Of a stretch of 64,000 nt of DNA, positions 16,346 through 24,517 are shown piece after piece. This DNA comes from Allonocardiopsis opalescens. Its GTDB lineage: Bacteria > Actinomycetota > Actinomycetes > Streptosporangiales > Streptosporangiaceae. Below the pieces are notes generated by a model that made no database searches, was not told where the DNA came from, and saw only the letters and a program-made list of their open reading frames with translations. Both the position numbers and the translations under genes were made by a program. The number at the start of each line of letters is the position of its first letter. Position 1 is the first letter of the stretch. The DNA lies in the NCBI RefSeq assembly GCF_003002095.1, contig NZ_PVZC01000005.1, positions 1 to 64,000 of the forward strand. Reading direction: 5' to 3'.

Positions 16346-16687
16346 ATGGCCCAGGATCTCTTCGCCGGCATCCCCGTCACCGACTACGCCGCGGCGCTGC
16401 CGTGGTACGAGCGCTTCTTCGGCCGGCCGCCGTCGTTCCTGCCCAACGAGATCGAGGCGGTCTGGGAGACGGCCGAGCACCGCTACGTCTACATCGTGCA
16501 GGACCCGGGGCGGGCGGGGAACGCCCTGGTGCTGCTGTTCACCGACGCCCTCGACGAGCGGGTCGCCGAACTCGCCGACCGGGGCGTCGAGCCCGCGGCG
16601 CGCGAGACCTACGAGGGCGGCGTCACCAAGGTCAGCTACCGCGATGCCGACGGCAACGAGATCAGCCTGGGCGGGAGCCGGGACTGA
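16346..16687 (+). CDS. VOC family protein (glyoxalase/bleomycin-resistance type)
   Basis: A 113-residue single VOC domain: FAGIPVTDYAAALPWYERFFGRPP at the N-terminus (residues 6-29) and VSYRDADGNEISLGG at the C-terminus. The acidic position before the final strand matches a metal-ligand Glu of the fold. Members act as dimeric metalloenzymes or drug-binding proteins; this one has no defined substrate. CGGAGG lies 5 bases before the ATG at 16346. Its 3' end overlaps the convergent LysR gene by 26 bp. Confidence 0.85.
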   Translation: MAQDLFAGIPVTDYAAALPWYERFFGRPPSFLPNEIEAVWETAEHRYVYIVQDPGRAGNALVLLFTDALDERVAELADRGVEPAARETYEGGVTKVSYRDADGNEISLGGSRD

Positions 16688-17585
16688 CGCCGCCTCCGGC
16701 GCCGTCGGGCGCGACGCCCAGGACGGCGAGGAAGGCGGTGGCCGCGGGGGTGCGGCTGAAGCGGCTCCAGACCAGGTGCTCGACCCGGCCGGGCGCGTCG
16801 GCCACCGGGACGGTGGCGACCCCGGTGAGCCGCGGGGCGTAGGCCGACGGGAGCATGGCGACGCCGAGGCCGCGCCGGACGAGGCCGGCCATCAGGTCCA
16901 CGGCGGTCACCTCGAAGGCGACGTCGCGGCTGAGTCCCGCGGCGGCGAAGGCCCGGTCGGACTGGGCGCGCCCGGCCGTGCCCGCCGGGAAGTCCACGAA
17001 GACCTCCTCGGCGAGCCGGGCGAGGTCGACGTCCCCGGCCGCGGCGAGCGGATGGCCGGGCGCGACCACGGCGACGTGCCGGTCCCTGGCCAGCTCACGG
17101 GCGTAGACGCCCTGGGGGCGGACCGCGTTCGGCAGGCCGAGGAAGGCGATGTCGACGGCGCCCTGCCTGACCTGCTCGACCAGTACCTCGCTGGCGGCCA
17201 CCCGCAGGCTGACACGCACCTTCGGGTGCCTGCGGCGGAAGTCGTCCAGCGCGGCCGGGATGTCCACCGCCGCGACGGTGGTGATCACCCCCACGGTGAG
17301 CCGGCCCCGCACCTCGCCGACGGCCGCGGCGACCTCGGCCGCGGCCCGCTCGGCGGCGTCCAGGCACTGGCGGGCGGCGGGGAGGAAGGCCGCGCCGGCG
17401 TCGGTGAGCCGCACCCGGCGGCTGGTGCGGTCGAAGAGCCTGGCGCCGAGTTCCTTCTCCAGCCGGGCGATCTGGTGGCTGAGGGCGGACTGGACCACGT
17501 GGCAGCGCTCGGCGGCACGGGTGAAGCCGCCGGTCTCGGCGACGGCGATGACGTAGCGCAGCTGCTGGAGTTCCACGGCATTCAT
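16662..17585 (-). CDS. LysR-family transcriptional regulator
   Basis: A 307-residue LTTR. The N-terminal HTH reads LRYVIAVAETGGFTRAAERCHVVQSALSHQIARLEKELGARLFDR (about residues 9-53). The C-terminal half is a two-lobed effector-binding domain starting around GRLTVGVITTVAAVDIPAAL. The start at ATG 17585 (MNAVELQQLRY) matches homologues. It is divergent from the EamA exporter at 17657, and a perfect LysR-type dyad lies between them, so the exporter gene is the likely target. The inducer is unknown. Confidence 0.92.
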   Translation of the reverse strand: MNAVELQQLRYVIAVAETGGFTRAAERCHVVQSALSHQIARLEKELGARLFDRTSRRVRLTDAGAAFLPAARQCLDAAERAAAEVAAAVGEVRGRLTVGVITTVAAVDIPAALDDFRRRHPKVRVSLRVAASEVLVEQVRQGAVDIAFLGLPNAVRPQGVYARELARDRHVAVVAPGHPLAAAGDVDLARLAEEVFVDFPAGTAGRAQSDRAFAAAGLSRDVAFEVTAVDLMAGLVRRGLGVAMLPSAYAPRLTGVATVPVADAPGRVEHLVWSRFSRTPAATAFLAVLGVAPDGAGGGVSPGSRPG

Positions 17586-17600
17586 CGTGTATCGCGATCG

Positions 17601-17616
17601 ATGCTGTGACAAGCAT
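17601..17616. promoter_or_regulatory. LysR-type operator between lysR and the EamA transporter
   Basis: ATGCT-N6-AGCAT, a perfect dyad containing the T-N11-A LysR core, in the divergent promoter. It covers the ATG at 17615, which argues that the EamA protein starts downstream at GTG 17657. Confidence 0.55.
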
Positions 17617-17656
17617 GCGTTGGACCGATCGATGTGGGTCGGCCGAGACTGGAGCG

Positions 17657-18604
17657 GTGAGAGACCTCGCGGTACCGAGCGCTCCGGGCGGCGCGCTGAC
17701 CCCCGACACCCTGGCCCGCACGGCGGCGACCGCGTTCGCGCCGGCGGTGTGGGGCACGACCTACGTGGTCACCACCGAACTCCTCCCGCAGGGGCATCCC
17801 CTGTTCGCCGGGCTCATGCGCGCCCTGCCGGCCGGCCTGATCGCGCTCGCGCTCACCCGCACGCTGCCGCGCGGAGCGTGGTGGTGGAAGGCGGCGGCGC
17901 TCGGTGTGCTCAACATCGGGCTGTTCTTCCCGCTGCTGTTCGTCGCGGCCGAGCGCCTGCCCGGCGGCGTCGCCGCCACCCTCGGGGCGGCCCAGCCGAT
18001 CATCGTCGCCGTCCTGGCCGTGCTGGTCCTGCGCGAGAGCCCGGCCGCCCGGCGGCTGGCCTGGGGGGTGGTCGGGGTGGTGGGCGTCGGCCTGGTCGTG
18101 ATCGGTCCGGCGGCGGCCTTCGACCCCGCCGGAATCGCGGCGGGCCTCGCCGGTACCGCCGGCATGGGGCTCGGGCTGACGCTCACCAAGCGCTGGGGGC
18201 GCCCCGGCGGAGTCGGTCCGCTGACCTTCGCCGGCTGGCAGCTCACCGCGGGCGGCCTGTTTCTGCTGCCCGTCACGCTCCTCGCCGAAGGTTCGCCGCC
18301 CCCGATCGACGCGGCCGCCGCCGCCGGCTACCTCTGGCTGGGCCTGCCCGGCGGCCTGATCGCCTACGTCCTGTGGTTCCGCGGTGTCGTCGCACTGCCG
18401 GTCGCCTCGGTGGCGGTCCTCACCCTGCTGTCGCCGATGGTCGCCGCGCTGCTCGGCGCCGTCGTGCTCGGCCAGCTGCTCGGCCCGGTCCAGCTGCTCG
18501 GCTTCGCGCTCGCGCTGGCCGCGATCGTCGCCGGGCAGCTCCCCGCGCGGGCCCGCCCGCGCCCACCCGTCGCGGCCGCCGCCGCGGGAAGGCACGCCCC
18601 ATGA
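17657..18604 (+). CDS. EamA/DMT-superfamily transporter
   Basis: A 315-residue membrane protein with two EamA repeats (about residues 20-140 and 155-300), around ten hydrophobic segments in all. Typical features are FAPAVWGTTYVVTTELLP at the start, PAGLIALALTR, an ERLPGGVAATLGAAQPIIVAVLA segment, and the second-repeat YLWLGLPGGLIAYVLWFRGV and LSPMVAALLGAVVLGQ. DMT carriers export amino acids, purines, drugs or metabolites. The start is uncertain: GTG 17657 is used because the earlier ATG 17615 lies inside the LysR operator. Divergent LysR control is probable. It is followed directly by a truncated SDR frame. Confidence 0.88.
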   Translation: MRDLAVPSAPGGALTPDTLARTAATAFAPAVWGTTYVVTTELLPQGHPLFAGLMRALPAGLIALALTRTLPRGAWWWKAAALGVLNIGLFFPLLFVAAERLPGGVAATLGAAQPIIVAVLAVLVLRESPAARRLAWGVVGVVGVGLVVIGPAAAFDPAGIAAGLAGTAGMGLGLTLTKRWGRPGGVGPLTFAGWQLTAGGLFLLPVTLLAEGSPPPIDAAAAAGYLWLGLPGGLIAYVLWFRGVVALPVASVAVLTLLSPMVAALLGAVVLGQLLGPVQLLGFALALAAIVAGQLPARARPRPPVAAAAAGRHAP

Positions 18605-18949
18605 ATCAGGAGTTCCGCCCTGGTCGGCCACTACTCGGCGTCCAAGTCCGCCATGCGCTCGCTCACCGAGACCGCCGCGCTCGAATGGGCCGGGCACGGG
18701 ATCACCGTCAACGCCTACTCGCCCGGCCTCGTGCACACCGACATGTGGGACGCGCTGGACAGGGAGATCGTCGCGCTGGAGGGCGGCACCCCCGGGGACG
18801 TCATCGCCGGCGCCGTCTCCGACATCCCGCTGGGCCGCCTGGAGCATCCCGATGACGTCGCCGGTCTGGTGTCCTATCTCGCCTCACCGGACGCCGCCTA
18901 CCTGACCGGCCGGTCGGTGGTCGTCGACGGCGGGATGCTGCTCGGCTGA
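18605..18949 (+). pseudogene. Short-chain dehydrogenase/reductase, C-terminal remnant
   Basis: Starting right after the EamA stop, the frame encodes the second half of a classical SDR: GHYSASKSAMRSLTETAAL contains the catalytic Y-x3-K, followed by ITVNAYSPGLVHTDMW and an end reading VAGLVSYLASPDAAYLTGRSVVVDGG. The NAD(P)-binding TGxxxGxG half, the NAG motif and the catalytic Ser are absent; only about 98 residues remain from the first ATG (18653). It cannot be an active enzyme. It is probably a deletion scar left when the EamA gene and an SDR gene were joined. Confidence 0.75.
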
Positions 18950-19056
18950 GGGCGCCGCCGGCCGGCGGTGCCGGAGGTGCGGGAACCCGGCGCCGCCGGG
19001 TGCCGCTCGCCCGGCGCGGCCGCGTCCGCTATGTTCGTCGGCAGCGTCGCGTGCCG

Positions 19057-19587
19057 ATGGCGGACCGCGTCAGGCATGGAGGCGCCGGAGCGGAAAGTCC
19101 TTTCGCCATTTCCGAGCATGACCGCCTCATCGCCTGGGGCGATGAGCTGACCCGAATCCACAACCGGCTGCGCGACGCCCTGGCCCTCGCCAGGGAGGCG
19201 ATCGAGAGCGCCGACGGCGCCGATCCCGGCGACCGGGCCACTCGCGAGCTCCTGCTGTACTGCCGCGGCTTCTGCGCGGCGCTGTCCGGGCACCACCGGG
19301 GCGAGGACGCCGCCCTGTTCCCCGAACTGCTGGCCGCGCGCCCCGATCTGGCACCGGTGATCGCCCAGCTCTCCCGCGACCACAGCATGATCGACCACCT
19401 GCTCGCGGGGCTGGAGACGGCCGTCGAGAGCGGGGCGGGCACCCAGGAGCGCCTGCGGCACCTCGACGGCGTCGAAGCGGTCATGGAGACCCACTTCCGC
19501 TACGAGGAGAAGAAGCTCATCAGCGTGCTGAACGCGGCCGCGCTGCCCGGTTCGCGGCACGGGTACCTCGGTCCGCTCGCCGAGTGA
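19057..19587 (+). CDS. Hemerythrin HHE-domain protein
   Basis: A 176-residue four-helix-bundle protein with hemerythrin-like ligands in order: SEHDRLIAWGDELTRIHNRLRD (His), CALSGHHRGEDAALFPEL (HH-x2-E), LSRDHSMIDHLL (His) and METHFRYEEKKL (H-x3-E). These would bind a non-haem di-iron centre that senses or carries O2 or NO. Cytosolic, with no signal peptide. The start at ATG 19057 is favoured; GTG 19051 is two codons upstream and possible. No partner gene is evident: the upstream SDR remnant and the convergent MerR gene look unrelated. Confidence 0.85.
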   Translation: MADRVRHGGAGAESPFAISEHDRLIAWGDELTRIHNRLRDALALAREAIESADGADPGDRATRELLLYCRGFCAALSGHHRGEDAALFPELLAARPDLAPVIAQLSRDHSMIDHLLAGLETAVESGAGTQERLRHLDGVEAVMETHFRYEEKKLISVLNAAALPGSRHGYLGPLAE

Positions 19588-19603
19588 CCGGCGGGCCCGC
19601 CCG

Positions 19604-19990
19604 TCAGGCGCCGACCGGTTCGCACTCCGCCGGCCGGCCGGCGCCGTCGAGCTGCGCCCTGACCGAGCCGATGACCGAGTCCAGCCGCTCCCGGGTCTGC
19701 GCCAGCTCGCGGGCCCGCTGGTCGATGCGGTCGCGTTCGGCGACCAGCCGGGCCAGCGTGTCCGGAGTGGCCGTGCCGGAGTAGACGCACGGGAGCAGGT
19801 CGAGGATCGACCGGCTCGACAGCCCGGCGGCGTAGAGCCGCTGGATCAGCAGGACCCGGTCGACCGCGTGGCCGGGATAGGTGCGCTGCCCGCCGGTGGA
19901 GCGGTCGGCGGCCAGCAGCTCCTTCTCCTCGTAGTAGCGCAGGGCGCGCACGCTCACGCCCGTCCTGGCGGCGAGTTCACCGATGCGCAC
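19604..19990 (-). CDS. MerR-family transcriptional regulator
   Basis: A 128-residue MerR protein: N-terminal HTH VRIGELAARTGVSVRALRYYEEKELLAADRSTGGQRTY (residues 1-38), then a helical dimerisation region with RIDQRARELAQTRERL. There is no large C-terminal effector domain. The GTG at 19990 has a perfect AGGAGG. It is divergent from the SDR at 20105, and the gap holds a promoter with a 20-bp spacer containing a perfect 8-bp dyad. That is the standard MerR activation architecture, so it almost certainly controls the SDR and probably itself. The inducer is unknown. Confidence 0.92.
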   Translation of the reverse strand: MRIGELAARTGVSVRALRYYEEKELLAADRSTGGQRTYPGHAVDRVLLIQRLYAAGLSSRSILDLLPCVYSGTATPDTLARLVAERDRIDQRARELAQTRERLDSVIGSVRAQLDGAGRPAECEPVGA

Positions 19991-20030
19991 GGCGCCTCCT
20001 GGGGCGGTCGGGTGATCTGCGGAACAGCAC

Positions 20031-20062
20031 TTGCACCTGACGTCAGCGTCAGGTTCTAGCGT
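20031..20062 (+). promoter_or_regulatory. MerR-type promoter/operator for the SDR gene
   Basis: A -35 TTGCAC (20031-20036) and a -10 TAGCGT (20057-20062) are separated by 20 bp. The dyad ACCTGACG-TCAG-CGTCAGGT (20035-20054) fills the spacer. Overlong spacers with a dyad are the hallmark of promoters that MerR proteins activate by DNA distortion. Confidence 0.75.
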
Positions 20063-20104
20063 AGCGCCCGTACCGCTCGTCCGCACCGCTGCCCGGAGGC
20101 AGAC

Positions 20105-20827
20105 ATGAAGATTTCCGGTTCCGTCGCGCTGGTCACCGGCGCCAACCGCGGCCTCGGCCGCCACTTCGCCCGGCAGCTGCTGGAGCGGGGCGCCGCCAAG
20201 GTGTACGCGGCCGCCCGGCGGCCTGAGCTGGTGGACCTCGCCGGGGTGGAGGCCATCAGGCTCGACATCACCGACACCGCCGCGGTCGCCGCCGCCGCGC
20301 AGGCCGCGCCGGACGTCACGCTGCTGGTCAACAACGCCGGCATCTCCACCTTCCAGCACCTGGTCACCGGCGATATGGACCGCATCCGGCTGGAGATGGA
20401 GACGCACTACTTCGGCACCCTGAACATGATCCGCGCCTTCGCCCCGGCGCTGGCCGCCAACGGCGGCGGGGCCGTGCTGAACGTGCTGTCGGCCCTGTCC
20501 TTCGGCTCCTACCCGGGCGCCAACGCCTACGCCGCGGCCAAGGCGGCCGAGTGGAGCCTGACCAACGGCGTCCGCATGGAGCTGGCCGGCCAGCGCACGA
20601 TGGTCTCCGGCCTGCACCTGGGCAGCGCCGACACCGACATGCTCGCCGGCTTCGACCTGCCCAAGAGCGACCCGGCCGACATGGTGCGCATCGCCCTGGA
20701 CGGCGTCGAGGCCGACCGGCTGGAGATCCTGGCCGACCGCGAGAGCGTCGAGGCCAAGGCCGCGCTGTCGGCCGACCCCGGCGAGCGCTACCCGGGGACG
20801 GTGCCCGCCGGCTGGGCCGCGGCCTGA
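20105..20827 (+). CDS. SDR-family oxidoreductase
   Basis: A 240-residue NAD(P)-dependent short-chain dehydrogenase with all key elements: ALVTGANRGLGRHFA (cofactor loop, residues 9-23), LDITD (adenine pocket), LLVNNAGIS (about 76-84), the catalytic Ser in NVLSALSFG (about 124-132) and AYAAAKAAEW with Tyr and Lys (about 140-150). It reduces or oxidises an unknown carbonyl or alcohol. It is preceded by a MerR-type promoter and the divergent merR gene, so it is likely induced by a reactive or toxic compound that it may detoxify. Close to SDR members annotated merely as 'SDR family oxidoreductase'. Confidence 0.92.
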   Translation: MKISGSVALVTGANRGLGRHFARQLLERGAAKVYAAARRPELVDLAGVEAIRLDITDTAAVAAAAQAAPDVTLLVNNAGISTFQHLVTGDMDRIRLEMETHYFGTLNMIRAFAPALAANGGGAVLNVLSALSFGSYPGANAYAAAKAAEWSLTNGVRMELAGQRTMVSGLHLGSADTDMLAGFDLPKSDPADMVRIALDGVEADRLEILADRESVEAKAALSADPGERYPGTVPAGWAAA

Positions 20828-20888
20828 GCCGTCCCCGGGCCGGGGCGGCCGCTCCCGTTCACCGTCGCGGCGGCCGGGGGCGGCCGTG

Positions 20889-22199
20889 TCACCCGGGCGA
20901 GCCCTGCCGCGCCGCCGCCCGCGGCCGCCGCGCGGCGTCCGCGGGCAGCAGCCGGTCCACCAGGGCGAGACCCGGGGCGACCGCGACCGTCGTCGCCAGG
21001 ATCGCGATCGCCAGCAGGGTGTAACCGGCGCCGGTGATCAGCCCTTCGCGGAGGCCGATCCCGATCAGGACCAGGCCGGTGAGGCCGCGTGCGTTCATCA
21101 GGACGCCCAGTCCCGCGGCGTCCCGCCAGGACGCGCCCGCCGCCCGCGAGGCCAGCGCGCAGGCGCCGGCCTTGGTGGCGAAGGCGGCGGCCACCACCAG
21201 GGCGGCGATCAGCACCAGCCCGGCCGAGTCCAGCGCGGCCAGGCGCACGGCCGCCCCGGCGTGCACGAAGAAGACGGGCAGCAGCAGCGCGAGCGTCACC
21301 GGCTCCAGCAGCGCGCGCAGCCGGTCGGCGAGCGGGCCGAGCGGCGTCGCGAGCCCCAGCACGAAGGCGCCGAACACCGCGTAGATCTGGACGAGTTCGG
21401 TGAACCAGGCGCCCAGCATGAGCAGCCCGAGCACCACCACGGCCGCCCCGGCGCCGACGCGGCCGTCCGCGGCGGCGAGCCGGCGCAGCAGCGGCCGTCC
21501 GAGCACCAGGACGGCCGCCACGTACAGCAGCGTGCCCGCCGCGGTCACCACGGCGACCAGCGGTTCGGCCCGGTGCGTGGCGATGGCGACGGCCAGCAGC
21601 GTCCACGCCGCCACGTCGTCGGCCACCGCCCCGCCCAGCGCGATGGTGCCGGCCCGGGTGCCGGTCAGCCCCCGCTCGGCGACGATGCGGGCCAGCACCG
21701 GCAGCGCGGCCACCGCGACGGCGGCCGCCACGAACAGCACCGCGACGCGGTCGGCCACGTCCGGCGGGAACAGGCGGTCGTCGCCGGCCAGCAGCAGCCC
21801 CAGCAGTCCGCCGCCGAGGACCGGCGCGCCCAGGCCCACGGCCGCCACCCAGGACGACTCGCGGGCGTGCCGGCGCAGGACTCCGGTGTCGAAGCCCAGG
21901 CCCACGCAGAACATGCAGCACACCACGCCGAGCTGCCCGACCACGTAGAGCACGGACTGCGAGGGGTGCGCCACGGCCGTCCCGCCGGGCAGCACCGCGG
22001 TGGCGGGGAAGAGCAGCGCGGACAGCTCGGGGGCGATCCAGCCCAGCCCGGAGGCGCCGAGCAGCAGCCCGGCCAGCATGTGCGCGACCACCTCGGGCTG
22101 CCCGATCCGGCGCAGCACCAGCGCCAGCCCGTGCGCCGCCGCCAGGATCACCGCCAGCTGGAGGAAGAACCGGGTGGCCAGGTCCAGATCGGTGGGCAT
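20889..22199 (-). CDS. CPA2-family cation:proton antiporter
   Basis: A 436-residue polytopic membrane protein of the Na+/H+ exchanger (Kef/CPA2-like) type, with about twelve hydrophobic segments. Diagnostic parts are QPEVVAHMLAGLLLGASGLG (N-terminal helix with the conserved gate region), GGAVADDVAAWTLLAVAIA (the Asp-Asp pair of the ion-binding helix, about residues 190-210), and AGLGVLMNARGLTGLVLIGIGL near 375. No C-terminal RCK/TrkA domain is present, which separates it from full-length Kef proteins. Such short antiporters occur near drug-export genes in actinomycetes. The cation (K+ or Na+) is undetermined. Confidence 0.88.
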   Translation of the reverse strand: MPTDLDLATRFFLQLAVILAAAHGLALVLRRIGQPEVVAHMLAGLLLGASGLGWIAPELSALLFPATAVLPGGTAVAHPSQSVLYVVGQLGVVCCMFCVGLGFDTGVLRRHARESSWVAAVGLGAPVLGGGLLGLLLAGDDRLFPPDVADRVAVLFVAAAVAVAALPVLARIVAERGLTGTRAGTIALGGAVADDVAAWTLLAVAIATHRAEPLVAVVTAAGTLLYVAAVLVLGRPLLRRLAAADGRVGAGAAVVVLGLLMLGAWFTELVQIYAVFGAFVLGLATPLGPLADRLRALLEPVTLALLLPVFFVHAGAAVRLAALDSAGLVLIAALVVAAAFATKAGACALASRAAGASWRDAAGLGVLMNARGLTGLVLIGIGLREGLITGAGYTLLAIAILATTVAVAPGLALVDRLLPADAARRPRAAARQGSPG

Positions 22200-22559
22200 C
22201 AGCGCCGCCTCGACGGGCGAATCGCGCTCGGCGCGCGCCGGGCGCCGCCGTGGACGGGCCGTGCGGAGGCCGTCCGGCTTCCCGGGGCGCCGCGGCGCGG
22301 GCGGGGCGGCGCGCCGACCTCGCGGGCGGGCGCGTTCTCACCGGGCAGGGTGCTCACGTGCCTTCTCCCCCGGCCGGCCCGGTCGGCCGCGCCGCCGGCG
22401 GCCGGCCCGGCACCGCCCTGGCGCCCGCCGGGCCGGCCTCCCGCCACGCTAAGGACGCGCTCCGGCGCCCGGCAATCCGTACCGCCGCCGGGGCCCGTAC
22501 TCTTCGAGGTCGCCGGAGACCTCGTCAACTGCGCACGGTGGCCCCGGCGTCCGGGCGAC
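22200..22559. other. 360-bp intergenic stretch, no gene recognised
   Basis: Between the antiporter start and the lipase remnant, both on the minus strand. Very GC-rich with many CCGGCC-type repeats. Open frames here are short and have no protein-like character. It must carry the antiporter promoter, but I see no clear -10/-35 pair. Confidence 0.4.
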
Positions 22560-22904
22560 TCAGCGGTTGGCCGCCTCCAGGCAGGTGATGTAGGCGTCGA
22601 TGAAGTGGTCGGTGGCCCCGTCGGCGTCGGGCTCGAGCGCGGTGATGTCGGCGGCGTACCCCTTGCCCTTGTCGGCCGGCCCGCCCAGCAGCCCGGGGTT
22701 CCTTTGCGGCGCCATGGGCGCCTTGCTGTCGGAGAGCCAGTCCAGGATCCGGGCGATCTCCGTGCCCCGGAACGCGGTGATGACCATCTCGTCGCCGGCC
22801 ATGACGTACGCCTGCGTGTGGTCGAGCGCGAACGGCGGCGAGAACTCCGCCTCGAAGAACCGGAAGCGGGTGATCCGGCGCCCGCCCGACCGTCGCACCG
22901 TCAA
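22560..22904 (-). pseudogene. Class 3 lipase fragment
   Basis: The frame encodes FFEAEFSPPFALDHTQAYVMAGDEMVITAFRGTE and ILDWLSDSKAP, which matches the region of alpha/beta class 3 lipases just before the nucleophile, then GATDHFIDAYITCLEAANR and a stop. The GxSxG nucleophile elbow, the catalytic Asp/His and the normal N-terminal region are missing. Only a TTG (22904) is available as a start. It is most simply a truncated, inactive gene next to the MFS promoter. Alternatively it could be a small standalone protein, but nothing supports that. Confidence 0.55.
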
Positions 22905-22908
22905 GAAT

Positions 22909-22941
22909 TTGAACTATGGTACAACTAGTACATCCGTTCAA
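22909..22941. promoter_or_regulatory. TetR-type operator region before the first DHA2 exporter
   Basis: AT-rich for this genome. TTGAAC (22909-22914) and GTTCAA (22936-22941) form an inverted pair around GTAC-AACTA-GTAC (22919-22931). It lies 20 bp before the exporter's start and is the likely binding site of the coupled TetR regulator (24507). Confidence 0.5.
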
Positions 22942-22960
22942 CTATATGGCTGGAGGCGTG

Positions 22961-24517
22961 ATGGCTGGGCGTCGGGCGGGGCGGGCCGGGTGGCGGGAGT
23001 GGAGCGGGGTCGGGCTGCTGGCGCTGCCGACCATGCTGCTGGGGCTCGATGTGACGGTGCTCTACCTGGTGCTGCCGCGGCTGGCGGCCGATCTGGAGCC
23101 GACGGCGGCCGAGAGCTTGTGGATCATGGACGCCTACGGGTTCTTCATCGCCGGGTTCCTGATCACGATGGGGACGCTGGGCGACCGGATCGGGCGGCGG
23201 CGGCTGCTGGTGATCGGGGTGGTGGCCTTCGGGGCGGTCTCGGTGCTCGCGGCCTTCGCGCCCAGTGCGGGCTGGCTGATCGCGGCGCGGGCGCTGCTGG
23301 GGGTGGCCGGGGCGACGCTGATGCCGTCGACGCTCTCGCTGATCAGCAATATGTTCGCCGACGCGCGGGACCGGGCGGTGGCGATCGGGGTGTGGGCCAC
23401 GATGTTCGCGCTGGGGATGGCCGCCGGTCCGGTCGTCGGCGGGGCGCTGATCGCGCACTTGTGGTGGGGAGCGGCCTTCCTGATCGCCGTACCGGTCGCG
23501 GTGCTGGTGGCGGCCGGTGCGCCCTGGCTGCTGCCGGAGTTCCGGACGCGCGACGCCGGCCGGTTCGACCTGCCGAGCGTGGGGCTGTCGCTGGCGGCGA
23601 TACTGCCGGCCGTCTACGCGGTCAAGCACGCCGCCGGGCACGGCCTCGACGCCCAGACGCTGCTCGCCGTCGTGCTCGCGGCCGGTGCGGCGGTCGTGTT
23701 CGTCCGGCGCCAGCTGCGGCTCGAAGCGCCGCTGCTGGACATGCGGCTCTTCGCCGACCGCGCCTTCTCGGCGGCGCTGTCGGTCCTGCTGGTCGGGCTG
23801 GTGGGCGTCGGCGGGGTGATGTTCATGGTGACCCAGTACCTCCAGCTGGTGGAGGGCCTGTCACCGACGGCGGCCGGCCTGCTGATGGGACCGCCCGCGC
23901 TGGCCATGCTGGTCGCGGCCATCGGCGCGCCCCTGCTGGCCCGCGTCGTGCCGCCCGGCACCGTCATGGCGGGGACCCTGGCGGTGTCGCTGCTCGGCTA
24001 CGCCCTGCTCGCCCTCGCCGGCACCGGGAGCACGCCGAGCGTGGTCGTGGGCTTCGCCTTCGTGTACCTCGGCCTCGGCGCCATCGCCGCGCTGGGCACC
24101 GACATCGTCGTGGGCGCGGCGCCGCCGGAGAAGTCGGGATCGGCCGCGGCGCTGTCGGAGACGGTGCAGGAACTCGGTGTCGCGGCCGGGGTGGCGCTGC
24201 TCGGCAGCCTCACCACGGCGGTCTACCGGGCGGCGGTCGAGGCGCCGGCCGGACTGTCCGCGGCCGCGGCCGCGGCGTTCACCGACAGCCTCTCCGGCGC
24301 GCTGTCGGTCGCGGACCTGCTGCCGGCCGACGCCCTCGGCCACGCGCAGGCCGCGTTCACCGGCGGGCTCAACACCGCCTCCGTCGTCGCGGGGACCGCC
24401 ATCGCGGCGGCGTCCGTCGTCTGCTTCACGACCCTGCGGCACGTCCGCCCCATCAGCGGCGCCGCGCCCGAACCGGAGTCGGTAGCCTCTACGCACGGGA
24501 GGGGCGATGGCCATTGA
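22961..24517 (+). CDS. DHA2-family (QacA/SmvA-like) multidrug MFS exporter
   Basis: A 518-residue, 14-segment-type MFS proton/drug antiporter. Motifs: LLGLDVTVLYLVLPRLAADL in TM1 (with the D-x-T-V-x-x-x-x-x-P motif), the motif A loop GTLGDRIGRRRLL (about 67-79), the TM5 'antiporter' motif C-like region WATMFALGMAAGPVVGGAL, and EKSGSAAALSETVQELGVAAG late. SmvA/QacA relatives expel quaternary ammonium compounds, dyes and antibiotics. TGGAGG precedes the ATG at 22961. The 3' end overlaps a TetR gene by 11 bp, so regulator and pump are one operon; an inverted repeat upstream is the expected operator. Confidence 0.92.
   Translation: MAGRRAGRAGWREWSGVGLLALPTMLLGLDVTVLYLVLPRLAADLEPTAAESLWIMDAYGFFIAGFLITMGTLGDRIGRRRLLVIGVVAFGAVSVLAAFAPSAGWLIAARALLGVAGATLMPSTLSLISNMFADARDRAVAIGVWATMFALGMAAGPVVGGALIAHLWWGAAFLIAVPVAVLVAAGAPWLLPEFRTRDAGRFDLPSVGLSLAAILPAVYAVKHAAGHGLDAQTLLAVVLAAGAAVVFVRRQLRLEAPLLDMRLFADRAFSAALSVLLVGLVGVGGVMFMVTQYLQLVEGLSPTAAGLLMGPPALAMLVAAIGAPLLARVVPPGTVMAGTLAVSLLGYALLALAGTGSTPSVVVGFAFVYLGLGAIAALGTDIVVGAAPPEKSGSAAALSETVQELGVAAGVALLGSLTTAVYRAAVEAPAGLSAAAAAAFTDSLSGALSVADLLPADALGHAQAAFTGGLNTASVVAGTAIAAASVVCFTTLRHVRPISGAAPEPESVASTHGRGDGH

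Noticed and set aside
14482-16380. Long minus-strand frame joined to the methyltransferase at 13816
   Set aside because: It covers phoD out of frame; the methyltransferase homology begins at 14481.
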